A DNA stretch of 6,159 nucleotides from an uncultured Clostridia bacterium (GCA_937914815.1 CALDMI010000164.1:1-6159), one strand, 5' to 3'. Positions 1 to 6,104 are shown, counted from the first letter of the stretch. Translations and numbers: made by a program. The notes: generated by a model not told the origin, from the sequence alone.

Positions 1-377
1 TTTTCTTTTTCATTGCACTCATAGCACAGTCCGAGGTTGACCTTGCCCTTGCCGCCGTAACAGGTAAAGTGAATGTTTGTCATTACGGCTCCGCACTTTT
101 CGCACTTCACCCACCGGAAGCCGGATTTCGAGACAACCGGCACGCGCTGCTGATTGCAGCCGGTTATGATTTTCTCCTGCTCGTCCGGATCCTCGTCTAC
201 CACACAGTGAGTCACCCTATCGACAGAAGCCTTATAAAGCTCCGCCCGGATTTCCTCGCGGGTTTTCGTATTCGCCGGCTTTGCATCCGGATCGAACAGC
301 GGCACATTCTCGAGAATATGCTTGCGCGGCTGGTTCAGTACATTAAATAAAACTCTTGAAAAAGTAAGCAAAATTTG
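1..377 (-). pseudogene. C-terminal remnant of an unidentified C2C2 zinc-ribbon protein, running off the left edge
   Basis: The reverse strand is open from just inside a TAA at 378-380 to the window edge. The translation is hydrophilic and acidic (for example VDEDPDEQEKIITG) and ends in a zinc ribbon, WVKCEKCGAV, then about 20 residues later LGLCYECNEKE, giving two CxxC pairs. Codons from about position 340 leftwards are rich in G or C at third positions, as in the genes to the right, which supports real coding. Upstream of about 340 the DNA turns AT-rich and merges into the promoter region of the forward gene. The only possible starts are a TTG at 369-371 and a GTG at 303-305, and neither has a ribosome binding site. 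I therefore read it as a 5'-truncated gene rather than an intact one. I do not recognise the family. A nucleic-acid-binding or structural zinc site is possible, but its function is unknown. Confidence 0.45.
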
Positions 378-384
378 TTACAAT
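356..384 (+). promoter_or_regulatory. Upstream sigma-A-type promoter P1 for the membrane zinc-ribbon gene
   Basis: TTGAAA at 356-361 and TACAAT at 379-384 are separated by exactly 17 bp, each one mismatch from the sigma-70/sigma-A consensus. The site lies in AT-rich non-coding DNA. It would start transcription near 391, upstream of the second promoter. Whether it is used cannot be told from sequence. Confidence 0.5.
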
Positions 385-417
385 ACAAGTGAAAACTTGA
401 CATAATATTGAAAAAGT
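356..417 (+). repeat. Pair of identical 10-bp direct repeats in the tandem promoter region
   Basis: TTGAAAAAGT occurs at 356-365 and again at 408-417, 52 bp apart start to start. The first copy contains the -35 box of P1. The second lies in the spacer of P2. They could be binding sites for one regulator, or chance matches in AT-rich DNA. Confidence 0.35.
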
Positions 418-425
418 GGTATCAT
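397..425 (+). promoter_or_regulatory. Main sigma-A-type promoter P2 for the membrane zinc-ribbon gene
   Basis: A perfect -35 box TTGACA (397-402) is followed after 17 bp by TATCAT (420-425), one mismatch from TATAAT. The expected start of transcription is near 432, leaving a leader of about 30 nt with a Shine-Dalgarno-like AAGGACGGTG (441-450) before the ATG at 461. A small inverted repeat, GGTA-TCA-TACC (418-428), overlaps the -10 box. Confidence 0.7.
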
Positions 426-460
426 ACCTCTGATATCAAAAAGGACGGTGAATAGTTAAT

Positions 461-1135
461 ATGGATTTTGCAGGAGGGGGCTCGTCTTCCGGTAGCGTCA
501 CAAGCAGCGCTACAAATAATTCAAGTGTTGACATTTCTGTATGGATTGTGCCGATTATAGTAGTCGCCGCGTTTATTGTCGCCATTGTTGCATGCATAAT
601 TCTTGCAAAACTCGCGGGTGACAGTAAGAGCTCCGATACCGGTAATTCCTCCGGGAAAGCACCCGATAACGGGGGATATAACAGAGAACGCAAAAAGATG
701 AGATGCCCCCGTTGTGGTTCGGGGGATATTCATTATGTTGATTTTGTGGTTCAGGACGGGAAACAGTGTACATTGCTGAACATGATGCTGATAATCTCGG
801 TAGCGGTTTCAATCATCGCATTTATATTTGTAATTGAAACATCTAACCGCCCCGGGGTGGATTGGGAAAAGTTTATTGTATTGCCGGCAGTGTTGGTTTT
901 CAAATACTCATTTACACTCACTATAATGCTGACGTTGTTCAAGAGCATAGTTCCGTATAGAACCCGCAACGAAATACATTATATTTGTTCCGATTGCGGA
1001 AAGACAGGCACATTGAAAAAATTGCGCGAAGAGGCGAGCTTACTTCCGTATAACAAAGAGGAGCAGGGAAAGAATACAGAACAAATAACCGACATCCCGG
1101 AGGATATTACGCAAGATACAGAACACCATACATAA
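461..1135 (+). CDS. Hypothetical three-helix membrane protein with a split zinc ribbon
   Basis: 224 residues; I do not recognise the family. Residues 1-25 are a Gly/Ser/Thr/Asn-rich, nearly uncharged segment with no signal-peptide charge. Transmembrane helices are expected at about 27-50, 104-125 and 139-163. Two CxxC pairs, C82/C85 (RCPRCGSGDI) and C176/C179 (YICSDCGKTG), are each followed by G, as in zinc-ribbon knuckles. The basic residues around 74-84 and 161-190 suggest that both knuckles face the cytoplasm, with the N-terminus outside and a short 126-138 loop outside. They could then form one zinc site across the helix 2-3 hairpin. The C-terminal tail is polar and acidic. The start has a Shine-Dalgarno-like AAGGACGGTG about 10 nt upstream and two promoters before it. 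The gene stands alone, ends at a strong terminator and is more AT-rich than the operon. Function unknown; a membrane sensor or small-molecule handling role is speculation. Confidence 0.8.
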   Translation: MDFAGGGSSSGSVTSSATNNSSVDISVWIVPIIVVAAFIVAIVACIILAKLAGDSKSSDTGNSSGKAPDNGGYNRERKKMRCPRCGSGDIHYVDFVVQDGKQCTLLNMMLIISVAVSIIAFIFVIETSNRPGVDWEKFIVLPAVLVFKYSFTLTIMLTLFKSIVPYRTRNEIHYICSDCGKTGTLKKLREEASLLPYNKEEQGKNTEQITDIPEDITQDTEHHT

Positions 1136-1144
1136 TTAAACAAA

Positions 1145-1180
1145 AAAATCAGCCGGGTCACCCCGGCTGATTTTATCTTT
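1145..1180. terminator. Bidirectional intrinsic terminator between convergent units
   Basis: The perfect inverted repeat TCAGCCGGG (1149-1157) / CCCGGCTGA (1162-1170) encloses a 4-nt loop (TCAC). It extends to 13 bp by pairing AAAA (1145-1148) with TTTT (1171-1174). A T-rich run follows on the forward strand (to 1180), and a run of seven T follows on the reverse strand (complement of 1142-1148). It lies 9 bp after the stop of the forward gene and 9 bp after the stop of the convergent regulator gene, so it can end both transcripts. Confidence 0.93.
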
Positions 1181-1183
1181 CGC

Positions 1184-1540
1184 CTATGTAGCGCTCTTTT
1201 TCAGCTTTTCAAAACTGTCGTCGGACAGACTGTGTTCAAGCAGACAGGCTTCTTTATCGGCTGTCCGCTCGTCGACGCCCGCGACCATGAGCCGCCGCTT
1301 GAAAAAGCAGTGCCGCTCATATATCTTTTCGGCAACCTGCCGCCCCTCGTCTGTGAGATAGAGAAAATTGCCCTCCGAGCGCAGAAATCCGCCCTCTTTA
1401 AGGAGCGAAACGGCACGGCTCACGCTCGGCTTGCTTACTCCGAGGTGCTCCGCGACATCAACAGAGCGCGCCGCGCCCTGCTTTTCCTCAATAATCAGTA
1501 TCGCCTCCAGATAATCCTCTCCCGATGCATGAAGTTCCAT
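1184..1540 (-). CDS. DtxR/MntR-family metal-dependent transcriptional regulator
   Basis: 118 residues, a short two-domain member of the family: an N-terminal winged helix (HTH about 25-60, ARSVDVAEHLGVSKPSVSRA) and a helical metal-binding and dimerisation domain (about 65-118), without the SH3-like third domain of DtxR/IdeR. Likely metal ligands are D9 and E12 (GEDYLEA), H77 (YERH), C99, E102 and H103 (EACLLEH). D9 is as in Bacillus MntR. Cys at position 99, where MntR has Glu, resembles DtxR/IdeR (C102, E105, H106), so the metal (Fe(II) or Mn(II)) is uncertain. The start is supported by AAAGGAGCGGAAC just before the ATG. It is the last gene of the operon, 22 bp after the broken radical SAM gene. 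The probable role is metal-dependent repression of this operon through the palindrome at 6105-6124, including its own gene. Confidence 0.9.
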   Translation of the reverse strand: MELHASGEDYLEAILIIEEKQGAARSVDVAEHLGVSKPSVSRAVSLLKEGGFLRSEGNFLYLTDEGRQVAEKIYERHCFFKRRLMVAGVDERTADKEACLLEHSLSDDSFEKLKKSAT

Positions 1541-1562
1541 GTTCCGCTCCTTTCCTTGATTT

Positions 1563-2207
1563 TCAGCTACCTGTTATGCAGCCTATCAATTCTGAAATAA
1601 TATTGTTTCCGAAAAATACGCCGTCGCGCGTCAGCGTTATCTCGTCTCCGTCGACATGTACATAGCCCGCCGCCGAAAAGCGCGAAAGCTTTTCTCCGAA
1701 GAGCGATAAAAGGTCAACTCCGAGCCGCTCCGAGTATGGCGCGAGATGTGCGCACCCCTTTTGCAGGGCATAGATAAGCGAGTCGAGAACCCTGTATTCC
1801 GGGAGCAGAACCCGCCCGCGCGAGCATATGCGCACATTCTCCGAAATATCCGGAACAGAGTCCGAATTGTGGTAGAAATAGTTTTCTATATTGCCGCCCG
1901 CACCGTGACCGAGAGCAATGCAGCTCCCGCCGCTGTGCCGTATCTCCATATAGTCGTATCGGTCGCGTCCGCCCTTTACGAGCTTCGTCAGCTCGAGCAT
2001 TTTGTAGCCATGTGGGGCGAGTCCGTCGAGAATCATGTCAAAAAGCTCTTTTTCTCGGTTCAGATTAAGCATCCGTGCCTTCGTCTCATCATCAAGGTGA
2101 CGGTAGAGCGGGGTCTTTTCATGCAGCATCAGAGAGTAAAATGAAATCCCCGCAACATCGAGCTCCGCGATAGTGCGGATATCCGCCCGCAGTTGCTCAT
2201 CCGTCTG
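1563..2207 (-). pseudogene. 3' part of a broken HemN/HutW/HmuW-like radical SAM gene
   Basis: Translation from 2207 reads QTDEQLRADIRTIAEL, then DVAGISFYSLMLHEKTPLY. This corresponds to the GQT...D(I/V)......GV..(V/I)S.YSL....GTPLY segment of HemN-type radical SAM proteins. About 170 further residues carry the family's C-terminal region, including a Gly-rich IALGHGAGGNIENYF, which looks more like the HutW/ChuW haem-utilisation branch than the YW.G..Y.GLGAGAHS of HemW/HemN. The reading frame is open only from 2216 and lacks the N-terminal iron-sulfur motif, which is in a different frame to the right. An internal ATG (2127-2129) overlaps the stop of the 5' part as TGATG, so a 188-residue C-terminal fragment could still be translated by coupling. 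Alone it could not be catalytic. The intact enzyme would be expected to open the haem ring or perform a related tetrapyrrole reaction. Confidence 0.8.
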
Positions 2208-2494
2208 ATTATGGCGTCAATCGGCGCGCGCATGTACGGATAATCCCGCACTTTTCGTATCGCGTCTATGAGATACCTGTGATATTCCCGCCGGTTCAGC
2301 TCATCCGGACGGTGAAACGGGCAGAACGAGCAGACCTTGTTGCAGAACGGAACATGAAGATAAATTACCCGGCGGCTCTGTGCCTCTCCGGTGAGCACCG
2401 CGGGGAGGTAGTCTGCTCCCGCGGTGCCGGAGGTGTAGCGGCTTTTGAGATTACGCGATGCGTCGTGATGGCTTTTATACCGCTCGGTAAACAT
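2129..2494 (-). pseudogene. 5' part of the broken HemN/HutW/HmuW-like radical SAM gene
   Basis: The 121-codon frame begins at an ATG whose last base in the window (2494) is shared with the TGA of the binding-protein gene (TGATG). It has GAGGG a few bases upstream, so it is translationally coupled. Residues 43-60 (VIYLHVPFCNKVCSFCPF) hold the radical SAM 4Fe-4S motif CxxxCxxC: C51, C55, C58. The match to the HemN/HutW group continues to about residue 94 (RAPIDAI), where the family would go on with YFGGGTP, the SAM-binding Gly motif. Instead the sequence jumps, near 2207-2213, to the GQT region found normally about a hundred residues later, and in another frame. The remaining 26 codons to the stop are therefore frameshift product. 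Together the two parts cover about 310 residues, against roughly 400-450 for the family. Confidence 0.8.
2207..2213 (-). other. Internal deletion junction in the radical SAM gene
   Basis: On the reverse strand, codons for PIDAI (ending near 2210) are followed directly by codons for QTDEQ (starting at 2207), which lie in a different frame. In HemN-type proteins these two segments are separated by the SAM-binding GGGTP motif and several barrel strands. The deletion length is therefore not a multiple of three. The exact breakpoint and any microhomology cannot be fixed without an intact relative. Confidence 0.7.
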
Positions 2495-3663
2495 CAGCCC
2501 TCGTTCTTGAAAGAGAAGTTGACATCGGGATAAAGAATTTCCGCGAGCTGCTGATACGCTATCGCAAAGCGACTGTTCGGCTTGTTATGGAAGAGCGACT
2601 TTTCAAGATAGAATACCTTTCCGTTCTTCACCGCATTCAGAGACTGCCAGACCGGGTTGTCTCCGTATGTAGCCTCGACCTGTTCTCTCGCAACATCGGT
2701 CCCCGCGTGGCATTGCACGATTATAATGTCGGGATTTGCCGCAAATACGGTCTCAAGGTTTATCGTGAGACGGTCGTCACCCGCGGCGTTCTCCCAGTCG
2801 TCGACAATGTTGTGCGCCTTCATTGCGCCGATCATTCCGCCGACAACCGTCATGGAGGTGTTGGCTTCAAGAGTTTTTGCGCTTGAGAACATGCTGAATA
2901 CGCGCGGGGCGTTTCCGTCGGGTATCTCGCAGAGTACATCGACAACATCGTCGAGTGCCTTCATGGCGACGCTGTCCCAGAGTTCAGCGTGACCGGAGAG
3001 ATTGCAGAATACCTTGAACCATTTGAGATAGTCCGAGAAGTCGTCATAATTTACGGCGATAACCGGTATGTTTGCCGCCGTTGCCGGACCTTCGATTGTG
3101 GAATACCCGCTCATAGCTGTGGAGCAGATAATGAGATCGGGCTGAAGCGCGATTATCGTCTCCGTCTCCCATTTCTTTCCGGAGGATGACGTGGCAACTA
3201 CCGTCATGCCGCTGTCTGTCGTGATGTCTCTTCCTATGCACTCAAGATACAGCTCCTGCGCGCTGTCGCCGCCTATGCATCCTATGACCGTGCCTCCCGC
3301 CTCGTACCAGAGAGTGGTGAAGCTGCCGTAGAGATTTACTACCTTGTCGGGGTTTTTCTTTACCGTAACGGTGGAGCCATCGGTGGATGTCGCATCCTTG
3401 AAGGTTACGGAGTCGTCGTTTACGGTTACCTCGTCGGCGCCTTTCAGAAATTCGGATCTGAGTGCGGCTTTGAGCGCCTCATTGCCGTCATCATTTCCGT
3501 CGGACGGGGTGTTATTCCCGTTGTTTCCATTGCCGTTGTTGTCGGTCTTGTTGTCCCCGTTGTCAGCCTTGTTGTCTCCGTCGTCCGGCGTCGTACCCGC
3601 GCATCCGGTGAGCGCGCCTGCAAGCAGGCAGAGGCAGAGAAGCAGTGCAAAGATTTTCTTCAT
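2494..3663 (-). CDS. Lipoprotein substrate-binding protein of an Fe/haem-type ABC importer
   Basis: 389 residues. A type II signal peptide (MKKIFALLLCLCLLAGALTGC) ends in a lipobox with acylated C21. Residues 22-61 form an Asp/Asn/Gly-rich linker. A periplasmic-binding-protein-like class III fold follows (about 105-380): NPDKVVNLYGSFTTLWYEAG opens lobe 1, LQPDLIICS (173-181) is the usual strand before the inter-lobe helix, NPDIIIVQ (310-317) is its lobe 2 equivalent, and FHNKPNSRFAIAYQQLAEILYPD (358-380) is the characteristic end of this clostridial group. Outside the membrane it would capture a metal chelate and hand it to the permease and ATPase encoded just upstream. Neighbouring radical SAM and flavodoxin genes favour haem; a siderophore or cobalamin remains possible, since ligand residues are not diagnostic. 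The start is supported by CAGGAG 9 nt before the ATG. It lies 19 bp after the ATPase gene. Confidence 0.9.
   Translation of the reverse strand: MKKIFALLLCLCLLAGALTGCAGTTPDDGDNKADNGDNKTDNNGNGNNGNNTPSDGNDDGNEALKAALRSEFLKGADEVTVNDDSVTFKDATSTDGSTVTVKKNPDKVVNLYGSFTTLWYEAGGTVIGCIGGDSAQELYLECIGRDITTDSGMTVVATSSSGKKWETETIIALQPDLIICSTAMSGYSTIEGPATAANIPVIAVNYDDFSDYLKWFKVFCNLSGHAELWDSVAMKALDDVVDVLCEIPDGNAPRVFSMFSSAKTLEANTSMTVVGGMIGAMKAHNIVDDWENAAGDDRLTINLETVFAANPDIIIVQCHAGTDVAREQVEATYGDNPVWQSLNAVKNGKVFYLEKSLFHNKPNSRFAIAYQQLAEILYPDVNFSFKNEG
3538..3579 (-). repeat. Two imperfect 21-bp tandem repeats in the lipoprotein linker
   Basis: The two adjacent 21-bp units differ at three positions. They encode GDNKADN and GDNKTDN (residues 29-42 of the binding protein), followed by more Asn/Gly-rich sequence. 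This is a flexible spacer between the lipid anchor and the folded domain. Its length could change in steps of seven residues without breaking the frame. Confidence 0.75.
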
Positions 3664-3682
3664 TTTGTTTTTCTCCTGTTTT

Positions 3683-4474
3683 TTAATTTATATCAAAGGT
3701 TGTCCTTTGCGGAATAAAGTATGGGCACCCGTGTATCGGGTCGCGGTAAACGGCGGCTTCAATCTCGAAAATATTTCTGAGATTTTCCTCCGTCACAATC
3801 TCCTCCGGCGTCCCGCCGGTGAAGAGCACACCGCCGCGTATCGCCGCTAAATAATCGGAATAGCGAGCGGCAAGGTTGATGTCGTGCAGAACCATGACAA
3901 TCGTGATACCGAGCTCACGGTTCAGTCGCCGCACGAGCTCGAGCACCTCGACCTGATAGCTGACATCGAGGTATGTTGTAGGTTCGTCGAGAATGAGTAT
4001 CTCCGGCTCCTGCGCTATCGTCATGGCTATCCATGCGCGCTGTCGCTCTCCGCCGGAGAGGGTAGCCAGAATACGGTCTTTAAGGTGCGTGAGCCCCGTG
4101 AGGGCGAGCGCACGGTCGATTATCTCCCCGTCCTCCGCCGTCAGCCCGCGTCCGAAGCGGGAGTAGGGAAATCTGCCGTATGAAACGAGTGTTCTGACAT
4201 CTATGTCCGGCGGTGACTCATGCACCTGTGAGAGATATGCAATCTTCTGTGCGAGCTGCTTCGGGGGATATGACGAGAGCTTTTTGTCAAGATATACAAC
4301 CTCTCCGCTCTTCGGTGTAACCGCCTTTGAGACGGTTTTCAAGAGGGTGGACTTCCCGCATCCGTTCTGCCCGATAAGGGTGACTATCTTTCCGCGCGGA
4401 ATATCGAGCGTGAGCCCGCGGAGTATCTCCTTTTTCCCGTATGAGGCGTAAATGTTCCTAAATCCGAAATACAT
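3683..4474 (-). CDS. ABC importer ATPase, FepC/FhuC/HmuV type
   Basis: 263 residues from the preferred ATG. Visible motifs: Walker A GQNGCGKST (35-43), Q-loop Q83 (YLSQVHESP), signature LSGGERQR (139-146), Walker B ILILDEP with D163 and catalytic E164, and switch His H197 (VLHDINLAARYSD). LSGGERQRAWIAMTIAQEP and the DPIHGCPYFIP tail are typical of ATPases serving FecCD-type permeases for siderophores, haem or cobalamin. It would act as a cytoplasmic dimer driving uptake with the permease encoded immediately upstream. A GTG at 4481-4483, overlapping the permease stop as GTGA, would add three residues (MIN). I prefer ATG 4472-4474 because AGGGGGTG (4481-4488) sits 8 nt before it and would be unusable for the GTG. 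Either start implies translational coupling. The stop is 19 bp before the binding-protein gene. Confidence 0.93.
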   Translation of the reverse strand: MYFGFRNIYASYGKKEILRGLTLDIPRGKIVTLIGQNGCGKSTLLKTVSKAVTPKSGEVVYLDKKLSSYPPKQLAQKIAYLSQVHESPPDIDVRTLVSYGRFPYSRFGRGLTAEDGEIIDRALALTGLTHLKDRILATLSGGERQRAWIAMTIAQEPEILILDEPTTYLDVSYQVEVLELVRRLNRELGITIVMVLHDINLAARYSDYLAAIRGGVLFTGGTPEEIVTEENLRNIFEIEAAVYRDPIHGCPYFIPQRTTFDIN

Positions 4475-4479
4475 ATTGA

Positions 4480-5532
4480 TCACCCCCTCTTTCCCTCGCG
4501 TGTGCGCAGAAGATAGAGGAAGAACGGCGCACCGATGAACGAAAGAATAATGCTGACGGGAACCTCTCCGGGCGGGAGAATTACCCGTCCCACCGTGTCA
4601 CAGATTGTGATGAGGGAGAAGCCGAGCAGTGCCGAGGCAGGGAAGAGATACTTGTAATCCGAGCCGACGAGCAGTCTTGCAATATGCGGCACAACAAGTC
4701 CGACAAAGCTTATAAGACCCGCGACCGAAATTGCCGCACCGGCAAGCAGAGATGATACTGCAATAAGGAAGAAGCGGAATATTTCCGTCCGGAGTCCGAG
4801 CGCGTTTGCCGTCTCATCCCCGAGCATGAGTATGTTCATTCTCGACGGAAGAAACGCGCAGATGAAGATACCGACCGCCGCATAAGGGACAATCATACGG
4901 AAGCTTGACCAACCGGTGCCGTTAAGACCGCCGACAAGAAAGCCGGAGGCATTGCCGAGAGATGACGCGAAGAATGTCTTTATAATATCATTGAACGCGC
5001 CGAACAGCGCGGAAACCGCCATACCGGAGAGTATCATTTTTACGGGGGATACCCCGCGCTGATACGCGAGAGCGTATATCAGCATGGTTGTCGCAAATGC
5101 GCCGATTATCGAGCCTATCGGAAGAAGGTAAGAGTAGGCGGGAAATGCAACGAGAGTAAGATAGCCGATAAAGCTTGCCCCGCCGGTAACTCCTATCGTA
5201 GAGGGCGACGCCATAGTGTTGCGCATGACGCCCTGAAGTATACAGCCGGAGAGGGAGAGACAGACGCCGACGAGCCCGCCGACGAGTACGCGCGGAAACC
5301 GCAGATTCCAGACGAGCAGGCGCGCCATGCTGCCGTCGTCTACGAATATCGCCTTTGCCACATCTGCAATAGGAATCTTGACGCTGCCTATCCCGGTGCA
5401 TATAAGGACCGAGAGAACCGACAGCGCGCCGAATACCGCGATTGTGATAAGCCGTGAAATCTTCCGCCCGACAGAGGCGGGCGGCGCTGCGGCGCCGCTC
5501 CGGTTATCGCTTATGACGCGTGCCCTTTTCAT
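4480..5532 (-). CDS. FecCD/BtuC-family ABC importer permease
   Basis: 350 residues, the usual length, with about ten hydrophobic segments after a polar N-terminal stretch of about 25 residues. Family signatures are clear: LRFPRVLVGGLVGVCLSLSG (77-96) followed by LQGVMRN and SPSTIGVTGGA, then LGDETANALGL (237-247, the ATPase-contact region), GLISFVGLVVPHIARLLVG (272-290) and PPGEVPVSIILSFIGAPFF (320-338). It forms the dimeric transmembrane channel for a metal chelate delivered by the lipoprotein encoded at 2494-3663. The start ATG overlaps the stop of the flavodoxin gene by 4 bp (ATGA). Only a weak, distant Shine-Dalgarno is seen, so translation is probably coupled. The haem assignment is contextual: ferric-siderophore and cobalamin permeases share all these motifs. 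Confidence 0.93.
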   Translation of the reverse strand: MKRARVISDNRSGAAAPPASVGRKISRLITIAVFGALSVLSVLICTGIGSVKIPIADVAKAIFVDDGSMARLLVWNLRFPRVLVGGLVGVCLSLSGCILQGVMRNTMASPSTIGVTGGASFIGYLTLVAFPAYSYLLPIGSIIGAFATTMLIYALAYQRGVSPVKMILSGMAVSALFGAFNDIIKTFFASSLGNASGFLVGGLNGTGWSSFRMIVPYAAVGIFICAFLPSRMNILMLGDETANALGLRTEIFRFFLIAVSSLLAGAAISVAGLISFVGLVVPHIARLLVGSDYKYLFPASALLGFSLITICDTVGRVILPPGEVPVSIILSFIGAPFFLYLLRTREGKRG

Positions 5533-6083
5533 GCTTTTTTAAGGAACTCCCGGACTGCCTCCCGCGCTCCTGTGAGCTCCTCGGCGTTCGGATGACCGAG
5601 AGACTCCTTCTGCTTTTCAAAGCGCTCCATTGAGAGATGCCCACGCTCGCCCTCGGGTATTCTTGTCCTTGCAAATGTGCGGCGCAGATCTATGCTGCCG
5701 CGGCAGAGATAGTGACCGAGCAGGGTGTTGTGTTCCGATGCGAGAGCTATGACATTCTCGCATACCTTTTTGGCGTGCGCCGTGTCGACCGCGACGCCGA
5801 GCGTGCCGATAACTATTAGTTTCTTTCCGTGCATACGGGATATGAGATTTATTGTGTCGTCGTCCGCCGTCCCGTGATTGCACCAGTAGGAGAGAACGAA
5901 TGTGTCGAATTTCTCTATAACCTCATCGGTTATGTAGCGGATGTTGTAGGGACCTACATGATCCGGCACTGCCTCTGCCGCCGCCGCGGCGAGCTTGTAG
6001 GCGTTTCCCGTGATAGTGGAGAAGATTATAACGACCGTTTTTGAGAGGTCGGGCTGGTTTTCCTCTTTTTTGAGCGTGCTCAT
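5529..6083 (-). CDS. Flavodoxin-family protein, probable redox or haem-handling partner
   Basis: 184 residues, longer than a classical short flavodoxin (about 140). The FMN phosphate loop is STITGN (22-27) after strand TVVIIF. WCNHGTADDDT (67-77) and GTLGVAVDTAHAKKV (93-107) mark the isoalloxazine-contact and following regions seen in this subgroup. The C-terminal part (CRGSIDLR, 127-134, then a charged helical tail with HPNAEEL) is typical of flavodoxin-family proteins next to tetrapyrrole-processing enzymes in anaerobes. Flavodoxin-like partners of radical SAM haem-degrading enzymes (Fusobacterium HmuF with HmuW) and of gut bilirubin reductase (BilS with BilR) are known. Here the neighbours favour an HmuF-like role: electrons for, or binding of, haem or its linear product. 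It is the first gene of the operon, with AAAGGAG about 10 nt before the ATG and a 20-bp palindrome just upstream. A generic electron carrier remains possible. Confidence 0.85.
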   Translation of the reverse strand: MSTLKKEENQPDLSKTVVIIFSTITGNAYKLAAAAAEAVPDHVGPYNIRYITDEVIEKFDTFVLSYWCNHGTADDDTINLISRMHGKKLIVIGTLGVAVDTAHAKKVCENVIALASEHNTLLGHYLCRGSIDLRRTFARTRIPEGERGHLSMERFEKQKESLGHPNAEELTGAREAVREFLKKA

Positions 6084-6104
6084 GTTTTTTATTCTCCTTT
6101 TTTG

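Noticed and set aside
69..350. Forward reading frame of 93 codons
   Set aside because: It lies opposite the zinc-ribbon frame, which has the better codon pattern and a recognisable CxxC architecture. The forward product has no motif and no ribosome binding site.
418..435. Small palindromes GGTATCATACC and TATCA...TGATA as a riboswitch or terminator
   Set aside because: The stems are only 4-5 bp and overlap the -10 box. They are too weak to call as an RNA element.
1232..2144. Two long forward frames (1232-1600 and 1746-2144)
   Set aside because: They are antisense to the regulator and radical SAM genes, which have clear family motifs. The forward products are motif-free.
1563..2494. Simple one-base frameshift or two genuine separate genes
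   Set aside because: A one-base shift would not remove the GGGTP region and barrel strands. Both parts are pieces of one radical SAM family, so two independent genes is unlikely.
3481..3585. CRISPR-like repeat array
   Set aside because: The repeats are adjacent, in frame, without spacers, and encode a low-complexity linker.
3344..3850. Forward reading frame of 168 codons
   Set aside because: It runs antisense to the lipoprotein signal/linker and the ATPase C-terminus. Its Ser/Pro/Leu-rich product is the shadow of the Asp/Asn-rich linker.
4988..5401. Reverse frame of 137 codons inside the permease gene
   Set aside because: It is an out-of-frame, Arg/Ser-rich overlap of a gene with complete FecCD signatures.
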